64,000 bases of DNA. Origin: Marinomonas ostreistagni. GTDB taxonomy: Bacteria > Pseudomonadota > Gammaproteobacteria > Pseudomonadales > Marinomonadaceae. Below the pieces are notes generated by a model. The model made no database searches and was not told where the DNA came from. It saw nothing but the letters and a program-made list of their open reading frames with translations. This document shows, piece after piece, positions 16,763 to 28,030 of the stretch. Both the position numbers and the translations under genes were made by a program. Where the stretch lies: the NCBI RefSeq assembly GCF_016888445.1, contig NZ_JAFEKF010000002.1:620001-684000 (forward strand). Direction: 5' to 3'. How positions within the stretch are numbered: position 1 is the stretch's first letter; every line of letters starts with the position of its first letter.

Positions 16763-18247
16763 TTAGTCGCGCAGTCCGACAAATTCGCGACACTGCTTAA
16801 TCAGCGCATCAATATCCATATGCTCATCACAGCTTGCTGCAAGACGGGCGACTTCTTGCTCGCGGTAGGCTTCGTAGTCAAAGGCTTGGCTATCTACAGC
16901 GCCCGCCCAGTCAAGTAGGGCTTTTAGAGCGTGTTTGTCGTCAAATAAGCCGTGCAGATAAGTGCCAATAATTTGCCTATCTTCTGATAGATAGCCTTCG
17001 AGTTCGCCGTTTTCTAGCGTGGAGAAATGTTGCACAGGCTGGTTGAACTCAGAAATGCCACTGTGAATCTCGTAGCCCTTCACACTGGCATCGCCAAGAG
17101 ACGTTATCACGCCAGTGCGCTGTCTTAGTTGCTTACCGTCTTTCAGTTCAGTGCGCATGGGGATATAGCCCAAGCCTTTGGCGCTACTTGCTGCGGCGTT
17201 TTCTATACCCAGTGGATCGTCTAAGAACTCTCCAAGCATTTGAAAACCACCACAGATGCCTAAAAGCTTGCCGCCGTAGCGCAGGTGACGGGCGATATAG
17301 TCTTCCCAACCGAGTTCACGTAAAAAGGCGAGGTCCGCTTGTACGCTTTTACTGCCTGGCAAAATCACTAAGTCAGCAGGCGGGATGGTTTCGTTTTTAC
17401 GTACAAGCGTCACTTGAACATTTGGGTGCAAGCGCAAAGCATCCCAGTCCGTGTGGTTACTGGTGCGTGGTAGCACGGGAATGACCACATGCAGCTTGGT
17501 ATCTGAGCCATCTTTGATGGGGCTGGCGGCGACCGCATCTTCGGATTCTAAATGAAAGCCCATTAAGTACGGCAACACGCCGAGCACAGGTTTACCGGTG
17601 CGTTCTTCCAGCCAATCAAGGCCGGATTGCAGTAGCGCGATATCACCACGAAAGCGATTGATAACAAAGCCAATCACGCGATCTTGCTCACTTTGCGAGA
17701 GCAGTTCTAATGTGCCCACCAAGTGCGCAAACACACCGCCTTTGTCGATGTCAGCAATGATGATCACTGGGCAGTCGATGCTTTCGGCAAAGCCCATATT
17801 GGCAATATCGCGGGCGCGCAGGTTGATCTCGGCAGGGCTACCAGCACCTTCGATCAAGACACAGTCGTATTGATCGGCAAGGCGATGGTAAGAATCTAGC
17901 GCGGCGTTTTTGGCGATGGTTTTGTATTCGTGATAGCCCACCGCATTCATATTGCCCACCGATTGGCCCTGGATAATGACTTGCGCGCCGGTGTCTGTAT
18001 TGGGCTTAAGCAAAATCGGGTTCATATGCACATCGGGCTCAAGCCCTGCAGCATAAGCTTGTACCGCTTGCGCGCGGCCGATCTCATTGCCATCGGCGGT
18101 GACGGCGCTATTAAGCGCCATATTCTGCGGTTTGAACGGTGCGACCTTGAGCCCGCGCTCTTTCATCAAACGGCATAGGGCAGTGACTAGAGTACTTTTG
18201 CCCGCATCTGAAGTAGTGCCCTGCACCATAAGATTAAAAAAACGCAT
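16763..18247 (-). CDS. cobQ: Cobyric acid synthase
   Basis: 494 residues, full length. The N-terminal ATP-binding domain has [19 protein letters not shown] (about 8-26) and [11 protein letters not shown]. The C-terminal class I glutamine amidotransferase domain has the nucleophile Cys in [13 protein letters not shown] (about 330-342) and the His in GTYLHGLFD. It amidates four carboxylates of adenosylcobyrinic acid a,c-diamide using glutamine and ATP. It is divergent from cbiB-cobC-cobU with under 90 bases between, so a shared control region is likely, though no cobalamin riboswitch is visible there. Confidence 0.96.
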   Translation of the reverse strand: MRFFNLMVQGTTSDAGKSTLVTALCRLMKERGLKVAPFKPQNMALNSAVTADGNEIGRAQAVQAYAAGLEPDVHMNPILLKPNTDTGAQVIIQGQSVGNMNAVGYHEYKTIAKNAALDSYHRLADQYDCVLIEGAGSPAEINLRARDIANMGFAESIDCPVIIIADIDKGGVFAHLVGTLELLSQSEQDRVIGFVINRFRGDIALLQSGLDWLEERTGKPVLGVLPYLMGFHLESEDAVAASPIKDGSDTKLHVVIPVLPRTSNHTDWDALRLHPNVQVTLVRKNETIPPADLVILPGSKSVQADLAFLRELGWEDYIARHLRYGGKLLGICGGFQMLGEFLDDPLGIENAAASSAKGLGYIPMRTELKDGKQLRQRTGVITSLGDASVKGYEIHSGISEFNQPVQHFSTLENGELEGYLSEDRQIIGTYLHGLFDDKHALKALLDWAGAVDSQAFDYEAYREQEVARLAASCDEHMDIDALIKQCREFVGLRD

Positions 18248-18333
18248 GTGGGTTTGTCCGTTCGATTGATTACAATGGGGCGATTTTAACGTATTTCACG
18301 TCTTTTTAATTGAATGATGTCGCGGATAACCTG

Positions 18334-19272
18334 ATGGATTTTCTTTTTGAATATTTTTCCTGCACAGCTTTGGCCTTGCTGAGCGCGCTGTTGCTAGATC
18401 GTTGGCTTGGGGAACCGCAATCTTGGCACCCGCTGATTTGGTTTGGTAACTGGGCGAGCCGCTGGCGCAATGCTTGGCAACTACATCCGACGGCCCCGAA
18501 AACGCTACAGCGCCTACATGGCGTGGGTGTTTGGAGTGTGGCCGTGCTGCCGTGGGTGGCGTTGTTGGTGCTGTTGTTATGGCTGCTGCCAAGCTGGCTT
18601 GAGTGGTTAGTCGGCACAGTGATTTTGTATTTCACCATTGGTTGGCAAAGTTTGCGCGAACACGCGATCGCCATTGCTAAGCCTTTGCACGCACAAGATT
18701 TGCCTCAAGCGCGTGCCGCGGTCGGGCGCATTGTCAGCCGAGATACGTCGGCTTTAGACGAAACACAAATTGCCAAGGCAAGCATGGAGTCGGTACTGGA
18801 AAACGGCAGTGATGCCATCTTTGCGCCGATTTTTTGGTTCTTGCTATTGGGGCCTGCGGGGGCGCTTTTGTATCGTTTGTCGAACACGCTAGATGCTATG
18901 TGGGGTTATAAAACGCCAGAGCTTCTACACTTTGGTTGGTGCGCTGCCCGCATGGACGATGTGTTGAATTACCTGCCTGCGCGTCTGACGGTGCTGACCT
19001 ATGCTCTGTTTGGCAATACTAAGCGTGCGCTCTGGTGTGCGTGGCATCAAGGCCGTGGCTGGAAAAGTCCCAATGCTGGCCCTGTGATGGCGGCGGGCGC
19101 GGGGGCGCTGCAGGTATCATTGAGCGGCGCTGCGACCTATTTTGGCGAACTGCAAGTACGCCCCACCTTAGGGAAAGGCCCTGAGCCTAAAGTGAATGAT
19201 TTAGACCAAGCGGTGCGCTTGGTGGATAAAGGCGTCTATCTGTGGGCGTTGCTGATTTTGGTACTACTATAA
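18334..19272 (+). CDS. cbiB: Adenosylcobinamide-phosphate synthase (CbiB/CobD)
   Basis: 312 residues from the ATG at 18334; a TTG at 18310 is an alternative start. The N-terminal LLLDRWLGEPQSWHPLIWFG is the family signature, followed by several membrane segments. The central GRIVSRDTSALDETQIAKAS and ESVLENGSDAIFAPIFWF and the later WGYKTPELLHFGWCAARMDD are also typical. It joins aminopropanol (or its phosphate) to cobyric acid in the inner membrane. Start of a tight cbiB-cobC-cobU operon; the next gene begins four bases after its stop. Confidence 0.93.
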   Translation: MDFLFEYFSCTALALLSALLLDRWLGEPQSWHPLIWFGNWASRWRNAWQLHPTAPKTLQRLHGVGVWSVAVLPWVALLVLLLWLLPSWLEWLVGTVILYFTIGWQSLREHAIAIAKPLHAQDLPQARAAVGRIVSRDTSALDETQIAKASMESVLENGSDAIFAPIFWFLLLGPAGALLYRLSNTLDAMWGYKTPELLHFGWCAARMDDVLNYLPARLTVLTYALFGNTKRALWCAWHQGRGWKSPNAGPVMAAGAGALQVSLSGAATYFGELQVRPTLGKGPEPKVNDLDQAVRLVDKGVYLWALLILVLL

Positions 19273-19275
19273 ATT

Positions 19276-20343
19276 ATGAATTTTACATTAGAGCCACCCA
19301 AGCACGGTGGCGATTTAGCCGTATGGCAACGCCGTGAGCAACATGCTGATCATTGGTTGGATTTGTCGTCTGCATGCAATCGTGAGCCGTGGCCGATTCC
19401 TGAAGAGCTATTACAAAGCAGCGCAAAGCTTTGGTACGAACTGCCGGATCAGTTTGTGCTTGAGCAAGCGGCGACGGATTACTTCGGCCAAGCACCATTA
19501 GCGATCGGTGCTGGAACGCAGCAGTTTATCGAGATCTTGCCTGCTCTTTTATTAGAAAAAGGTGCACTTGAAAAAGTAGCGCATAAAAAAGTGCTCGTAC
19601 CAGCGGTGGGTTATCAAGAGCACGGTTACAGCTGGCGCAAATGGGGCTACGAGGTCAGCGAATACCAAGATGTCAGTGAGCTATTGAATACAGACTGGGA
19701 CATCGCCGTGGTGATCTCGCCCAACAACCCTTCTGGCCAATATCTTTCGTTGCAAGAGTCTGAGCAGCTTAAAGTATTGCTAGAAAGCTCCGAGCGCCAC
19801 TTGGTGTTAGACGAAGCTTTTTTAGACGCTACCCCCGAGCAGAGTTGGCTTAATGGGCCGCTACCGAGGGGCTGTTTTGTATTGCGCTCGGTGGGTAAAT
19901 TCTTTGGTTTGGCCGGTGCTCGAGTAGGCTTTATTTTTGGCGATCAAAGCTTTCAAACAGCGATTCAATCCTTGCTTGGTCCTTGGCCAGTAGCGACGCC
20001 CGCGCTGCATTTGGTGACCAAAGCGCTCCAAGATACAGCATGGCAAGCAGAGGCATTAGAGTCATTGGCTGAGCGACATGCCTATTTTATCGACAGTGTT
20101 GTACCTAAGCTGAATACCTTATTTGACTCGCAAGCCATGCAACACACGCCGCTGTTTTTTACTTGGCAGCTAGAGCCAGAGCAGGCCCAGAAGGCGTTTC
20201 AGGCGTTACATTCCGTTGGTATCCATATTCGTTTGGGCGAAGGGTGGGTGCGTGTTTCTCTGCCCGCAGGGCATGAGATGCAACGTTTGAACAACGGCTT
20301 GGTGAGATTATTGCAAGGTCATCAATTAAAGGAGCTCGGCTAA
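19276..20343 (+). CDS. cobC: Threonine-phosphate decarboxylase-like aminotransferase (CobC type)
   Basis: 355 residues, a fold-type I PLP enzyme. It shows HGGDLAVW at the N-terminus, ISPNNPSGQYLS (about 148-159), the Asp in LVLDEAFLD (about 174-182) and the PLP Lys in RSVGKFFGLAGARVGF (about 204-219). In CobC/CobD of the cobalamin pathway such enzymes supply (R)-1-aminopropan-2-ol phosphate, the substrate used by CbiB, and the gene lies directly between cbiB and cobU. Its stop overlaps the next ATG (TAATG). Confidence 0.9.
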   Translation: MNFTLEPPKHGGDLAVWQRREQHADHWLDLSSACNREPWPIPEELLQSSAKLWYELPDQFVLEQAATDYFGQAPLAIGAGTQQFIEILPALLLEKGALEKVAHKKVLVPAVGYQEHGYSWRKWGYEVSEYQDVSELLNTDWDIAVVISPNNPSGQYLSLQESEQLKVLLESSERHLVLDEAFLDATPEQSWLNGPLPRGCFVLRSVGKFFGLAGARVGFIFGDQSFQTAIQSLLGPWPVATPALHLVTKALQDTAWQAEALESLAERHAYFIDSVVPKLNTLFDSQAMQHTPLFFTWQLEPEQAQKAFQALHSVGIHIRLGEGWVRVSLPAGHEMQRLNNGLVRLLQGHQLKELG

Positions 20344-20864
20344 TGAAGCACTTAGTGTTGGGTGGCGTGCGCAGCGGCAAGAGTCAGTTTGCCGAGCGTT
20401 GGATCGCCGAGCAGCGTGAGCAGGTGGTTTACATTGCCACCTCGCAAGTCTGGGATGGCAGCATGGCAGAGCGTGTCGCCAAGCATCAGGCGTATCGCCC
20501 TGAGCATTGGCAAACCATTGAAGAGCCTTTCAAACTGGCGGCTACTTTGACCAAGATAGCGGACCAGCAGCCCGACGCTGGGGTGATTGTCGAGTGTTGT
20601 TCTTTATGGCTGACCAATTTGCTGTGTGCCGAAGATGAGGCGCAGCTTGAAGCTGAGCGCGAAGCGTTTTTAAACGTCTTGGAAAACTACGCGCAGCCCG
20701 TGATTTTAGTCAGCGCCGAAGTGGGCTTAGGCATTATGCCGATGAATGCTCTGGCGCGCCGTTATGGTGATGAAATAGGTACGCTAAATCAACGACTTGC
20801 CCAGCTATGTGATCAAGTAACTTTGGTCACAGCAGGTTTGCCACTAAGCCTTAAATCTTGCTGA
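20343..20864 (+). CDS. cobU: Adenosylcobinamide kinase / guanylyltransferase
   Basis: 173 residues, the usual CobU/CobP size. Walker A LGGVRSGKSQFAE is at residues 6-18, then VVYIATSQ, the HQAYRPEHW segment with the guanylylation-site His, and EVGLGIMPMNALARRYGDEIGTLNQRLA near the C-terminus. It phosphorylates adenosylcobinamide and then attaches GMP before ring attachment of the lower ligand. The genes for the final steps (cobS, cobT) are not in the window, so the pathway is split across the genome. Confidence 0.95.
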   Translation: MKHLVLGGVRSGKSQFAERWIAEQREQVVYIATSQVWDGSMAERVAKHQAYRPEHWQTIEEPFKLAATLTKIADQQPDAGVIVECCSLWLTNLLCAEDEAQLEAEREAFLNVLENYAQPVILVSAEVGLGIMPMNALARRYGDEIGTLNQRLAQLCDQVTLVTAGLPLSLKSC

Positions 20865-21010
20865 GGGTCGTTGTTGGGCTGATTGTGGGTATTTTTAAGT
20901 AGAAAAAACTTAACCAATTGGTCTAAAATGCGCGACCTATACAGATTTGTCGGTCCAGAGCAGCGTAGCGCAAGCCTTTGTAACCGAATTAGCAAGCTTA
21001 GGAGTGAAGC

Positions 21011-21508
21011 ATGAACCCTTATTCAAAAGACTTTCCGGTATCTTGGTACGAACTGCACCGTGACGCCCGTGCGTTGTCGTGGCGCCTATTGGAGCAAGGA
21101 CCTTGGAAAGGGATCATTGCGATTACTCGTGGTGGCTTAGTGCCAGCGGCGATTCTGTGTCGTGAGATGGACATTCGCCTGATCGATACCATCTGTGTCG
21201 TCAGCTACGATTCTACCGAGGAAGGCGGCACGGCTAATGTCCAAGGCGATCTGCGTATTCTTAAAGGCGTAGAAGGCGACGGCGAAGGCTACATTCTGAT
21301 CGATGATTTGGTGGATACTGGGAAAACCGCCCGCGAGATCCGCAAATTGCTGCCTAAAGCGCATTTTGCCACGGTTTACGCTAAGCCTGCCGGTAAGCCA
21401 TTAGTAGATACCTTTATCACTGAAGTAAGCCAAGATACTTGGATTCGTTTCCCTTGGGACATGGAATACACCTTTTCTACCCCTTTGGCCGATCGTCAAA
21501 AGGTCTAA
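21011..21508 (+). CDS. gpt: Xanthine-guanine phosphoribosyltransferase
   Basis: 165 residues. Type I PRTase motif [18 protein letters not shown] (about 96-113) with the ITRGGLVPA loop (about 37-45), and a C-terminal [10 protein letters not shown] insertion typical of bacterial Gpt. It converts guanine, xanthine and hypoxanthine with PRPP to nucleotides at the inner membrane face. A TTAGGAG ribosome site precedes the ATG. Monocistronic by spacing (about 145 bases before, 180 after). Confidence 0.93.
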   Translation: MNPYSKDFPVSWYELHRDARALSWRLLEQGPWKGIIAITRGGLVPAAILCREMDIRLIDTICVVSYDSTEEGGTANVQGDLRILKGVEGDGEGYILIDDLVDTGKTAREIRKLLPKAHFATVYAKPAGKPLVDTFITEVSQDTWIRFPWDMEYTFSTPLADRQKV

Positions 21509-21689
21509 TTAGTGTAAATTGCTTTGAGTCGATTTCGGCGCTTGTATACACTTGCGCCCTCGCTTAAAGATTGCATTTTGCTACACAAAAAAACGCGTTG
21601 TTGAGCGAATTTTGAGCTAACTTGTATAGCTACGAGATGTGCTCTTAGGTCACTAAGAGCGTTCTGATGAAAACAGTGTAGGAATCGTT

Positions 21690-22094
21690 ATGTTTCATTC
21701 TCTGATTCGCTCCATCTTAGTTTGCTCTGCTGTTATCGGTGTATCCATGGCTTCGGCCAGTGGCTACATTGCGCGGGCGCAGTTTGCCTCTGATGTGTTA
21801 GATCGCGAGCCGATCGATGAACTAGGCGATGTGATCCAAGTGCAATACGGTGAAATCCAGCGCGTTTACTTTTTCACGGATATCCGTGATATGTCAGGCA
21901 GCCAAGTTACCCATCGTTGGACCCTAGACGGTGAGCTTGAGGCTGAAATCCCATTTGATATTGGTGGTGATCGCTGGCGCGTATGGTCGAGCAAACGCTT
22001 AATGCCTGGGTTTGATGGCCAATGGACGGTCGAAGTCGTTAAGGATGGCGAAGTCATAGAAACACGTTCGTTTAACTATGTGGATGAGTGGTAA
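21690..22094 (+). CDS. DUF2914 secreted protein
   Basis: 134 residues with a signal peptide (about 1-23, cleavage near ASA-SG). The mature part is the DUF2914 beta domain: VYFFTDIRDMSGSQVTHRW (about 59-77), GGDRWRVWSSKRLMPGFDGQW and TVEVVKDGEVIETRSF. It is probably periplasmic. Family function is unknown. Starts after a TAGGAATCG ribosome site. Followed by the DUF1904 gene after 38 bases, possibly the same transcript. Confidence 0.75.
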   Translation: MFHSLIRSILVCSAVIGVSMASASGYIARAQFASDVLDREPIDELGDVIQVQYGEIQRVYFFTDIRDMSGSQVTHRWTLDGELEAEIPFDIGGDRWRVWSSKRLMPGFDGQWTVEVVKDGEVIETRSFNYVDEW

Positions 22095-22132
22095 ACTAGG
22101 TCTATCTTAGACTCCTTCATGAGGTTGATGTT

Positions 22133-22465
22133 ATGCCACACATTCGCGTACGCGGTTTAGCGCTAGAAGATTTAGAGTCCGTTTCGGACAAGATGGTTGA
22201 GTCTCTGGCGCAGCTTACCGACACCCCCAACTCGCATTTTACGCTAGAATATCAAGCGGTTACCTACCTTGCCGTAGGCGGCGCCTCGCCAGCGTATCCG
22301 TTTATTGAAATTCTATGGTTTGATCGCGGAGCAGAGGTTAAAGCCCGTGTGGCGCAAGCGATCGACGATTTATTGCGTCCACTGATCAGTGCAGGCCAAG
22401 ACATTACCGTGCTGTTCCACGATCTTAAAGGCAGTGATTACTTCGAAAACGCTGAACACTTTTAA
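22133..22465 (+). CDS. DUF1904 family protein (tautomerase-like fold)
   Basis: 110 residues starting MPHIRVRGL, with Pro at position 2 as in the tautomerase/MIF superfamily. FTLEYQAVTYLA and YPFIEILWFDRGAEVKARVAQAID match the DUF1904 pattern. It may be a small cytoplasmic isomerase, but no substrate is suggested. Co-directional with the DUF2914 gene and followed by a REP-like hairpin before the convergent astB. Confidence 0.75.
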   Translation: MPHIRVRGLALEDLESVSDKMVESLAQLTDTPNSHFTLEYQAVTYLAVGGASPAYPFIEILWFDRGAEVKARVAQAIDDLLRPLISAGQDITVLFHDLKGSDYFENAEHF

Positions 22466-22472
22466 GTGTAAT

Positions 22473-22543
22473 GTAGGACTGCGCTGTGCGCAGGAATGGT
22501 CTTCCTGTCCGCATGTTTTTTCCCGCGCACAGCGCGGTCCTAC
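22473..22543. repeat. Long REP-like hairpin between convergent genes
   Basis: GTAGGACTGCGCTGTGCGC (22473-22491) and GCGCACAGCGCGGTCCTAC (22525-22543) pair over 19 positions with one T/G wobble. The loop contains a second hairpin CAGGAA/TTCCTG. It differs in sequence from the 11.9 kb repeats. It could end transcription of both neighbours or be a copy of a dispersed palindromic element. Confidence 0.75.
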
Positions 22544-22575
22544 AAAATGATGATTCCTCAACTCACCGTCCGGTC

Positions 22576-23925
22576 CTAGGCTTTTTGGAAGTCATAGAGA
22601 CTGCCCAGCTGCAGTATTTGCGTCAGTTCATCCAGTGCTTCACGAGATTCCCGTAACAGTAGCGGATCGGCTAAGTCGGCTTCGACTAGGCGGTCTCGAT
22701 AATGTCGATCCACCCATTCATTCAATAATTGAAACAAAGCATCGTCCATTAAGGTCGCAGGGTTCACGGCGTTGAGCTCGTTACTGGTCAGTGCTACGCG
22801 TAAGCGCAAGCACGCGGGGCCGCCGCCATTGGACATACTTTGTTTTAAATCAAACACTTTAATGTCTTTGATGGGGGTGTTGCGGGCCTGCAAGTCCGTC
22901 AGGTACTGCCACACGCTCTCATTTTCATAACATTCGCTTGGCACGACCAACACCATATCGCCGTTGGGCTGACTTAATAATTGGCTATTAAACAAATAGG
23001 ATTGCACGCAATTTTCTAAACTGACGGCGCTTTGTGGCACTTCGATAAAATGTAAACGGCTGTCTTGTTGCCCCCAAGCAGCGCGCAAAGCATCGCGCAT
23101 CTGTGTGTTATCAATAAAGGCTTGCTCGTGATAGAAATGCACGTTGCCATTACCCACGGCGATGACGTCATTATGAAACACGCCGGCATCGATCGCTGCG
23201 GGGTTTTGTTGCACAAACACACAGCGCTTGGGATCTAAACCGTGACGTCTGGCGATGGCTTGTGATGCCTCTAAGGTATGACGCGCGGGATAGCGCTCAG
23301 GCCTTGGTTGGCGCTGATCAAAGGCGGACATGCCATAGACAAAAAGCTCCACGCCTGCCGCGCCATAAGCGCTACAAAAACGCGTATGGTTGGCGGCGCC
23401 TTCATCACCAAAATGATCCACACTGGGCAGCGCATCATGGTGGACAAAATAGTGCTCATCAGCAAAAGTGGCGCGCAAAATAGCCCCAGTAGTTGGATGC
23501 TCGATGGCGCGATGAAATTTATTCACCAAGTTTGCGGGCGTGAAGTGCACACGCTGATCGTAGGTGTCGGCACTGGGTGAGACAGTGGCGGCATTGGCGG
23601 TCCACATGCAAGAAGCTGAGCTCACCGCAGCGAGTACTTTAGGGGCTTGTTTGGCGGCTTGAGCTAACATTTGCGCATCTGAGCCATAAAAGCCTAGCGC
23701 TTTAAGTGTCGGCATGTGCGGACGCTCATGGGGCGCCAATACCCCTTGAATAAAGCCCATATCGGCCAAGGCTTTCATCTTAAACAGTCCTTGTTTGGCT
23801 GCCGCTTTAGGATTAGACGGTCGCGTGCTGTTATTTTGAGAGGCTACGTTGCCAAACGACAAACCGCTGTAATTATGGGTCGGTCCGACTAAGCCATCAA
23901 AGTTGGCTTCGATTGCATTCGCCAT
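22576..23925 (-). CDS. astB: N-succinylarginine dihydrolase
   Basis: 449 residues from [21 protein letters not shown], the AstB signature start. AGGAG lies seven bases ahead of the ATG at 23925. [33 protein letters not shown] and the catalytic Cys in [14 protein letters not shown] are visible. It hydrolyses succinylarginine to succinylornithine, CO2 and ammonia in the arginine succinyltransferase pathway. Last gene of astA-astD-astB, starting 11 bases after astD. Confidence 0.96.
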   Translation of the reverse strand: MANAIEANFDGLVGPTHNYSGLSFGNVASQNNSTRPSNPKAAAKQGLFKMKALADMGFIQGVLAPHERPHMPTLKALGFYGSDAQMLAQAAKQAPKVLAAVSSASCMWTANAATVSPSADTYDQRVHFTPANLVNKFHRAIEHPTTGAILRATFADEHYFVHHDALPSVDHFGDEGAANHTRFCSAYGAAGVELFVYGMSAFDQRQPRPERYPARHTLEASQAIARRHGLDPKRCVFVQQNPAAIDAGVFHNDVIAVGNGNVHFYHEQAFIDNTQMRDALRAAWGQQDSRLHFIEVPQSAVSLENCVQSYLFNSQLLSQPNGDMVLVVPSECYENESVWQYLTDLQARNTPIKDIKVFDLKQSMSNGGGPACLRLRVALTSNELNAVNPATLMDDALFQLLNEWVDRHYRDRLVEADLADPLLLRESREALDELTQILQLGSLYDFQKA

Positions 23926-23936
23926 GATTTGCTCTC

Positions 23937-25421
<1,485 letters not shown>

Positions 25422-26468
25422 CTAAGCGTGACGCGCATAAGGTGAAAGTTCGACGATGCGCACGGGATCTTTGTGTTGTATCGCTAGGGCATCTGCCTCT
25501 GCTTGCGTGAGCACGAGTCCGCTGCCTGGAGGTGTCGGGCGCTGGATCAGCAGACAACGAAAGCCGGCCAGCTTAATGTTGGCGACCAAATAGTAGGGGC
25601 CTTCTTCCGTGCTTTTGGGCTCGCCAATACTGGCAAATACGACTCGGCTATCGCGCACGGCGCGGATATCTTGTACGCGTGCTTCGATGGTGGGGCCACC
25701 ATCAAAGATGTCGACGTAGTTTTCAAAGCGGAAGCCTTCTTGTTCCAGTAAACGGCGTGCAGGTTCAGTGCTGCTATGGCATTTGCCCAACACATCGCGT
25801 GCCTCGTTGGAGAGCAAATTGACGTACACGGGGTTATTGGGCATGAGTTCCGCGATAAATTGCTTGTTGCCTTGGGCTGTGAGCTCATCGGCACGCTCGA
25901 AGTCGATCGAGAAAAACTGGCGCCCTAAGCTTTCCCAGAGCGGCGAGGTGCCATCTTCGTCACATACACCGCGCATTTCGGCAAAGATTTTTTCGGTAAA
26001 GCGCTCAGGGAACTGCGCCAAAAACATAAAGCGGCTCTTGGACAACAGCTGGCCATTACGGGAGTGCCGATAATCCTCTTGTAAGAATAGAGTGCAGACT
26101 TCACTGACGCCGGTGTAGTCGTTATTAAGCACCAAGGTCGGATGAGTGTTGTGCACGCCAAGCTCACGGGATGAGTGCGTAATCGTGCCCAAATGGTAGC
26201 TGTAAAAAGGCTCATCTAAGCCGACGGTCGCAAGCAGGCCACAGGTGCCGACAATCCGCCCTTGATCGGTGTCTTCTAACACGAAAAGGTAGCTTTGGGG
26301 GCCGGGGTGTTCGAGATGCTCGGTGTGGAAAGAAGTGTGCGACAGGTCGATTTTACGTTGCAGCACTGTTTTATCGGGGACTAATGACGTAAATCCGACA
26401 CCCGTGAGCGCCGCTAAGCGCTCTAACTCGTCTAAATCCTGTTGCTCAATGGCACGTATAACCATCAT
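25422..26468 (-). CDS. astA: Arginine N-succinyltransferase
   Basis: About 348 residues beginning MMVIRAIEQQDLDELERLA. AAGAGG sits nine bases before the ATG at 26468; the ATG at 26477 is too close to it. Family stretches are GVGFTSLVPD, EVCTLFLQEDYR, NGQLLSKSRFMFLAQF, FIAELMPNNPVYVNLLS and FDGGPTIEARVQDIRAVR. It transfers succinyl from succinyl-CoA to arginine, the first step of the pathway. A single chain is seen rather than the two-subunit AruF/AruG of pseudomonads. The aminotransferase astC and deacylase astE are not in the window. Confidence 0.94.
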   Translation of the reverse strand: MMVIRAIEQQDLDELERLAALTGVGFTSLVPDKTVLQRKIDLSHTSFHTEHLEHPGPQSYLFVLEDTDQGRIVGTCGLLATVGLDEPFYSYHLGTITHSSRELGVHNTHPTLVLNNDYTGVSEVCTLFLQEDYRHSRNGQLLSKSRFMFLAQFPERFTEKIFAEMRGVCDEDGTSPLWESLGRQFFSIDFERADELTAQGNKQFIAELMPNNPVYVNLLSNEARDVLGKCHSSTEPARRLLEQEGFRFENYVDIFDGGPTIEARVQDIRAVRDSRVVFASIGEPKSTEEGPYYLVANIKLAGFRCLLIQRPTPPGSGLVLTQAEADALAIQHKDPVRIVELSPYARHA

Positions 26469-26720
26469 GGTAATCATCCTCTTATCACTGCACTGAGGTG
26501 CCTAAATGCTTCTTCTGATTACAGTTTAGTCGAAATTTTCAGCCTTGCTGTGATGACCCGAAGAAACTTCTTGGTGCAGCGATAGGCGCTATGAATAGCA
26601 CTGGACGTGCTCGCTAAATAGACCGAGAATAGGCGTCTATGCACCAGTGGGAGCCATCATAAGTGGCGCGCTATTGAGTCTTCGAAGCGTAGAGCGCTTC
26701 ATCAGCAACGTAGGAACAAC

Positions 26721-26966
26721 ATGAAAAAAACGGCTATAAAACCAGGTGTCTACCGTCATTATAAAGGTGCGGAATATTGGGTTGAGCGGGTTGCACGTCA
26801 TAGTGAGACGGAGCAGGAATTAGTGATTTATCAAGCTTTGTACGGCGACTATGGATGGTGGGCAAGACCTAAATCTATGTTTTTAGAAAGTGTTGAAATC
26901 GAAGGTGAGACGATTCCTCGATTTGATTGGGTGCGTGCCAAAATCGAGCCTGATAACCAGTCATAA
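26721..26966 (+). CDS. DUF1653 small protein
   Basis: 81 residues covering the complete DUF1653 pattern: PGVYRHYKGAEYWVERVARH, SETEQELVIYQALYG, WWARPKSMFLESVEIEGETIPRFDWV. A compact cytoplasmic domain without known function. Lies alone between astA (divergent) and the LysR gene (convergent), sharing a terminator with the latter. Confidence 0.8.
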   Translation: MKKTAIKPGVYRHYKGAEYWVERVARHSETEQELVIYQALYGDYGWWARPKSMFLESVEIEGETIPRFDWVRAKIEPDNQS

Positions 26967-26969
26967 AAC

Positions 26970-26999
26970 AAAAAAGGATGCTTCAAAGCATCCTTTTTT
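26970..26999. terminator. Bidirectional terminator
   Basis: AAAAAAGGATGC and GCATCCTTTTTT with a six-base loop. The T-run is present on both strands, serving the DUF1653 gene and the lysR-type gene. Confidence 0.85.
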
Positions 27000-27007
27000 A
27001 TGAGCCA

Positions 27008-27979
27008 TTAGTCGGTGTGAATCCACGGCGACGCTTGCATGAAGCTGTAAATCTGGTCGCGGAACCAACGGTGTGCTGGGTCTTTATCGTAACGTTCGTG
27101 CCAGCAAATCTGCACCGGATGACGGCCACTGTATGGGTCGGCTTCGATGGCATCGTCTGGTAGCGGCATCACCTTGATATTGGTGTAGTTTTCGCGCGAG
27201 GCAATGTTGGTAAACAGCTCGCCCAACTGTGCTGAGCCGATCAACGCCATGCCGCGCTTAACCGCTTCGACGGTCACCGCAATACTGTCGGTTTCAATCT
27301 TAGGCTCGATGACGTAGCCCAGTTGCTCCAGTTTTTCGATGGTGACACTGGTGGTGGCACTTTGGAAGTTACGAATATTAAACACTACGGTTTTGTGATC
27401 AAGTAGCTCTTTTAGCGTCACTTCGTCTTGGAAGTAGAGTGGGTGTGCTTCACTTAAAATCACACAGCCATCCATACTGCCGACCAGTTTGCTGCGGATA
27501 TTATTGGGCGTAGACGTGGCATTAATAATGCCAAGGTCGACGCCGTTCATGAGTTCGTCGAAGCCTTCATCACTCCAGTTGCTGCTGACCAAACGAATAT
27601 TCGGCGCTTGGTAATGTAGCATCGCCAGTAAAGGCTCAATAAACGACAATAAGACTTCTTCATCGGCTTTGATGCTAAAGCGACGTTTGAGCGTGCTTTG
27701 GTCAAAATGACTTGGCTGTAGCAAGTTGGCCATCGAGCCTAAGATCGGTGTGATTTGCTCATGCAGTTCGTAGGCACGAGAGGTCGGGCTTAAGCCGTAG
27801 GCCTGACGGGTAAACAGTGGATCTTTGAACAGCTCACGTAGGCGCTGTAGAGACTTACTTAACGCTGGCTGAGTCACGCCCAAGCGCTCGGCAGCACGTG
27901 ATACGCTGCATTCTTCTAAAATGACTTCGAAGGACACCAGTAACTTGATGTCGAGTTTTAGAATATCATCAATTTGCAT
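27008..27979 (-). CDS. LysR-family transcriptional regulator
   Basis: 323 residues from MQIDDILKLDIKLL, with AGGAAG seven bases ahead of the ATG at 27979. The N-terminal winged helix-turn-helix has EECSVSRAAERLGVTQPALSKSLQRLRELF (key residues at about 22-51). The C-terminal co-inducer domain follows. It lies 51 bases downstream of the RND pump gene in the same direction, so it is probably the last gene of the efflux operon rather than a divergent regulator. It ends at a strong terminator. Ligand unknown. Confidence 0.9.
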   Translation of the reverse strand: MQIDDILKLDIKLLVSFEVILEECSVSRAAERLGVTQPALSKSLQRLRELFKDPLFTRQAYGLSPTSRAYELHEQITPILGSMANLLQPSHFDQSTLKRRFSIKADEEVLLSFIEPLLAMLHYQAPNIRLVSSNWSDEGFDELMNGVDLGIINATSTPNNIRSKLVGSMDGCVILSEAHPLYFQDEVTLKELLDHKTVVFNIRNFQSATTSVTIEKLEQLGYVIEPKIETDSIAVTVEAVKRGMALIGSAQLGELFTNIASRENYTNIKVMPLPDDAIEADPYSGRHPVQICWHERYDKDPAHRWFRDQIYSFMQASPWIHTD

Positions 27980-28030
27980 AATTCTTCCTGAGTTACCTTG
28001 GCCGCGAGCGACCAAGGATTTCTAGTGCGA

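Noticed and set aside
18248..18333. Cobalamin riboswitch between cobQ and cbiB
   Set aside because: The gap is under 90 bases, too short, and no B12-box-like sequence is seen.
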